A stretch of DNA of 64,000 nt, from NCBI GenBank assembly GCA_026004195.1, contig BPIQ01000001.1, positions 1,540,311 through 1,604,310 of the forward strand, given 5' to 3'. Source of the DNA: Candidatus Binatia bacterium (lineage in GTDB: Bacteria; Desulfobacterota; Binatia; HRBIN30; BPIQ01). Each line of letters starts with the position of its first letter. Position 1 is the first letter of the stretch. A model generated the notes under the pieces. That model was given only the letters and a program-made list of their open reading frames with translations, was not told where the DNA came from and made no database searches. Made by a program: the position numbers and the translations under genes. Below are positions 61,694 to 64,000 of the stretch, one piece after another.

Positions 61694-64000
61694 TTACCGC
61701 CCGGACGCAGCTACGGACGACGAGCCTCCTGCTCCCGTCTCGCCCCACACCTCCACCTCCGCCAGCGAGAGATACTCCGCCCGCCCGAGCTGCACCCGCA
61801 CGTACCTCCCCGTCCTCCCTACCGCCACGCTCGTCGGACTCCCTCCCACTCCCGCGACGAAATACGCCCCCACACCCGCCTGCCCCAGCACCTCCGAAAG
61901 CCCTCCGCCCACGAAAGGCTCGTCCGACACCAGCACGTAGAAATCCCGTAGCCTCTCCCCGCAGCAGTCCGTCCGATTCCACACGTCCACCCACTCGATC
62001 CACCCCACCGCTCCCAGATCCACCTCCCACCACGGCTCCGCCTCCCACGCCGTGTGCGTCACCGACCCGTCCCACCACATCCCGCTCTCGTTCCCGTCCA
62101 CCGCACGCGACGCCACCGCACCCTCGATCGTGCTCGACTGCCGCGCCACCTTCCCGAGCGCGAGATTCCCCGCTACCCGAACTCCCCGGTGTCGGCGTCG
62201 GCGTGGGCTCCGGCACCGCTCCCATCTCGCCCCACACCTCCACCTCCGCCAGCGAGAGATACTCCGCCCGCCCGAGCTGCACCCGCACGTACCTCCCCGT
62301 CCTCCCTACCGCCACGCTCGTCGGACTCCCTCCCACTCCCGCGACGAAATACGCCCCCACACCCGCCTGCCCCAGCACCTCCGAAAGCCCTCCGCCCACG
62401 AAAGGCTCGTCCGACACCAGCACGTAGAAATCCCGTAGCCTCTCCCCGCAGCAGTCCGTCCGATTCCACACGTCCACCCACTCGATCCACCCCACCGCTC
62501 CCAGATCCACCTCCCACCACGGCTCCGCCTCCCACGCCGTGTGCGTCACCGACCCGTCCCACCACATCCCGCTCTCGTTCCCGTCCACCGCACGCGACGC
62601 CACCGCACCCTCGATCGTGCTCGACTGCCGCGCCACCTTCCCGAGCGCGAGATTCCCCACTCCCGAACTCCCCGGTGTCGGCGTCGGCGTGGGCTCCGGC
62701 ACCGCTCCCATCTCGCCCCACACCTCCACCTCCGCCAGCGAGAGATACTCCGCCCGCCCGAGCTGCACCCGCACGTACCTCCCCGTCCTCCCTACCGCCA
62801 CGCTCGTCGGACTCCCTCCCACTCCCGCGACGAAATACGCCCCCACACCCGCCTGCCCCAGCACCTCCGAAAGCCCTCCGCCCACGAAAGGCTCGTCCGA
62901 CACCAGCACGTAAAAATCCCGTAGCCTCTCCCCGCAGCAGTCCGTCCGATTCCACACGTCCACCCACTCGATCCACCCCACCGCTCCCAGATCCACCTCC
63001 CACCACGGCTCCGCCTCCCACGCCGTGTGCGTCACCGACCCGTCCCACCACATCCCGCTCTCGTTCCCGTCCACCGCACGCGACGCCACCGCACCCTCGA
63101 TCGTGCTCGACTGCCGCGCCACCTTCCCGAGCGCGAGATTCCCCACTCCCGAACTCCCCGGTGTCGGCGTCGGCGTGGGCTCCGGCACCGCTCCCATCTC
63201 GCCCCACACCTCCACCTCCGCCAGCGAGAGATACTCCGCCCGCCCGAGCTGCACCCGCACGTACCTCCCCGTCCTCCCTACCGCCACGCTCGTCGGACTC
63301 CCTCCCACTCCCGCGACGAAATACGCCCCCACACCCGCCTGCCCCAGCACCTCCGAAAGCCCTCCGCCCACGAAAGGCTCGTCCGACACCAGCACGTAGA
63401 AATCCCGTAGCCTCTCCCCGCAGCAGTCCGTCCGATTCCACACGTCCACCCACTCGATCCACCCCACCGCTCCCAGATCCACCTCCCACCACGGCTCCGC
63501 CTCCCACGCCGTGTGCGTCACCGACCCGTCCCACCACATCCCGCTCTCGTTCCCGTCCACCGCACGCGACGCCACCGCACCCTCGATCGTGCTCGACTGC
63601 CGCGCCACCTTCCCGAGCGCGAGATTCGTCCGCGGCGTGGGGGACGCCGTGGCCGTCGACGTCGGCACGGGCGTAGGCGTCGAAGAAGGAACCGGCGTCC
63701 AGGTGCGCGTCGGCGTGCGTGTGCGCGTCGCGGTCGCCGTGAACGTGCGCGTCACCGTCGGCGTGGGCGTGTGCGTTCGCGTAGGTGTGAACGTTCGGGT
63801 CTGCGTGACCGTCGGCGTGGCGGAGGGCGTCCTGGTTCGCGTCGGAGTGGGGGTCTCGGTCGGTGTGCGGGTGCGCGTGGCCGTGTGCGTCACGGTAGGG
63901 GTGGAACTGATCGTAGGGGTCGACGTGGCCGTCGCGGTACGCGACGGGGTGAAGGTGTGAGTTCGTGTCGGCGTCACGCTCGGAGTCGGCGTACGCGTGA
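61694..64000 (-). CDS. Secreted Thr/Pro-linker protein with four tandem F-type lectin domains (partial, frameshifted)
   Basis: The minus-strand frame enters from the right edge. About 110 residues of Thr/Pro/Arg repeats lead to four tandem domains of about 145 residues separated by EPTPTPTPGSSG linkers. Each opens NLALGKVARQSSTIEGAVASR and contains THTAWEAEPWWEVDLG and WNRTDCCGERL. Counting gives His, 26 residues, Arg-x-Asp-x4-Arg, the F-type lectin fucose-binding motif HX26RXDX4(R/K). Domains 1-3 share one frame; at about 62170 an extra base shifts the frame before domain 4, whose intact reading ends at TAA 61694. The N-terminus is outside the window, so a signal peptide is not seen. Confidence 0.85.
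61741..63626 (-). repeat. Four tandem copies of a 486-bp lectin-domain unit
   Basis: Copies start at 61741, 62228, 62714 and 63200 on the plus strand, spaced 487, 486 and 486 bases. They are almost identical; one visible single-base change lies near 62931 (CACGTAAAAA against CACGTAGAAA). The copy at 61741 has the inserted base and a G/A change at its junction. Such similarity points to recent amplification. Confidence 0.93.

Noticed and set aside
61741-63626. Possible CRISPR array
   Set aside because: Repeat units are 486 bp, contiguous and coding; there are no short repeats separated by unique spacers.
62054-63676. 540-residue plus-strand open frame of Pro/Ser/Arg repeats
   Set aside because: It is the antisense of the lectin repeats. 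The minus-strand reading has a known domain and motif, and the plus-strand reading has only composition-driven repeats.

Overview
The window looks like chromosome from a GC-rich, Gram-negative, probably uncultured bacterium. Evidence for a diderm envelope is a TolC-like protein, a surface-antigen beta-barrel and several lipoboxes; GC-ending codons dominate and GTG starts are common. The gene mix (class II DMSO-reductase-family enzymes, DUF1329, many ferritin-like diiron proteins) would suit a deltaproteobacterial or Binatota-like lineage, but no taxonomic marker is present, so this is only a guess. There is one tRNA (Leu-CAA), no rRNA, no CRISPR array and no intact transposon.

Region 1 (1-12.4 kb) is a compact plus-strand catabolic operon: a four-heme cytochrome c, an acyl-CoA dehydrogenase, a nitroreductase-family protein, an SCP-x-type thiolase, an acyl-CoA ligase, and two tandem Tat-exported molybdenum catalytic subunits resembling ethylbenzene dehydrogenase / steroid C25 dehydrogenase. 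The logical reading is oxygen-independent hydroxylation of a hydrocarbon or sterol-like side chain, followed by CoA activation and beta-oxidation. The second molybdenum subunit carries a 1-base frameshift.

Region 2 (12.4-31 kb) is mixed housekeeping and envelope: HEAT, AMIN and PKD proteins, a frameshifted sulfatase translationally coupled to a GT-C-like membrane protein, an orphan GAF histidine kinase, YqgE, rhodanese, an MFS carrier, a beta-barrel protein whose start codon overlaps that of riboflavin synthase, a TolC-like protein and a quinone oxidoreductase. Region 3 (31-47.7 kb) has a TetR-controlled diiron protein, coaE, a DHH phosphoesterase, SDR, a PLP enzyme, a secernin-type peptidase, a DsbA-like protein, DUF362 and DUF1329 proteins, and an unusual three-gene operon: an SCP2-like protein, a diiron protein with full ligand set, and a paralogue that has lost diiron ligands. 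That operon faces nth across a 45-base gap holding a perfect 14-bp palindrome.

Region 4 (48-64 kb) is accessory. Two large secreted pectate-lyase-like proteins share an almost identical N-terminal cassette, and each has a compensated reading-frame switch inside its Thr/Pro linker. They are followed by a broken retropepsin-like protease gene, a Phd/PIN toxin-antitoxin pair, a four-gene BMP-type (nucleoside-like) ABC transporter operon, a second Phd/PIN pair, and at the right edge a secreted protein with four near-identical 486-bp repeats, each encoding an F-type (fucose-binding) lectin domain. The strongest candidates for new biology are the SCP2/diiron operon, the paired molybdenum dehydrogenases with their beta-oxidation genes, and the amplified F-type lectin array.
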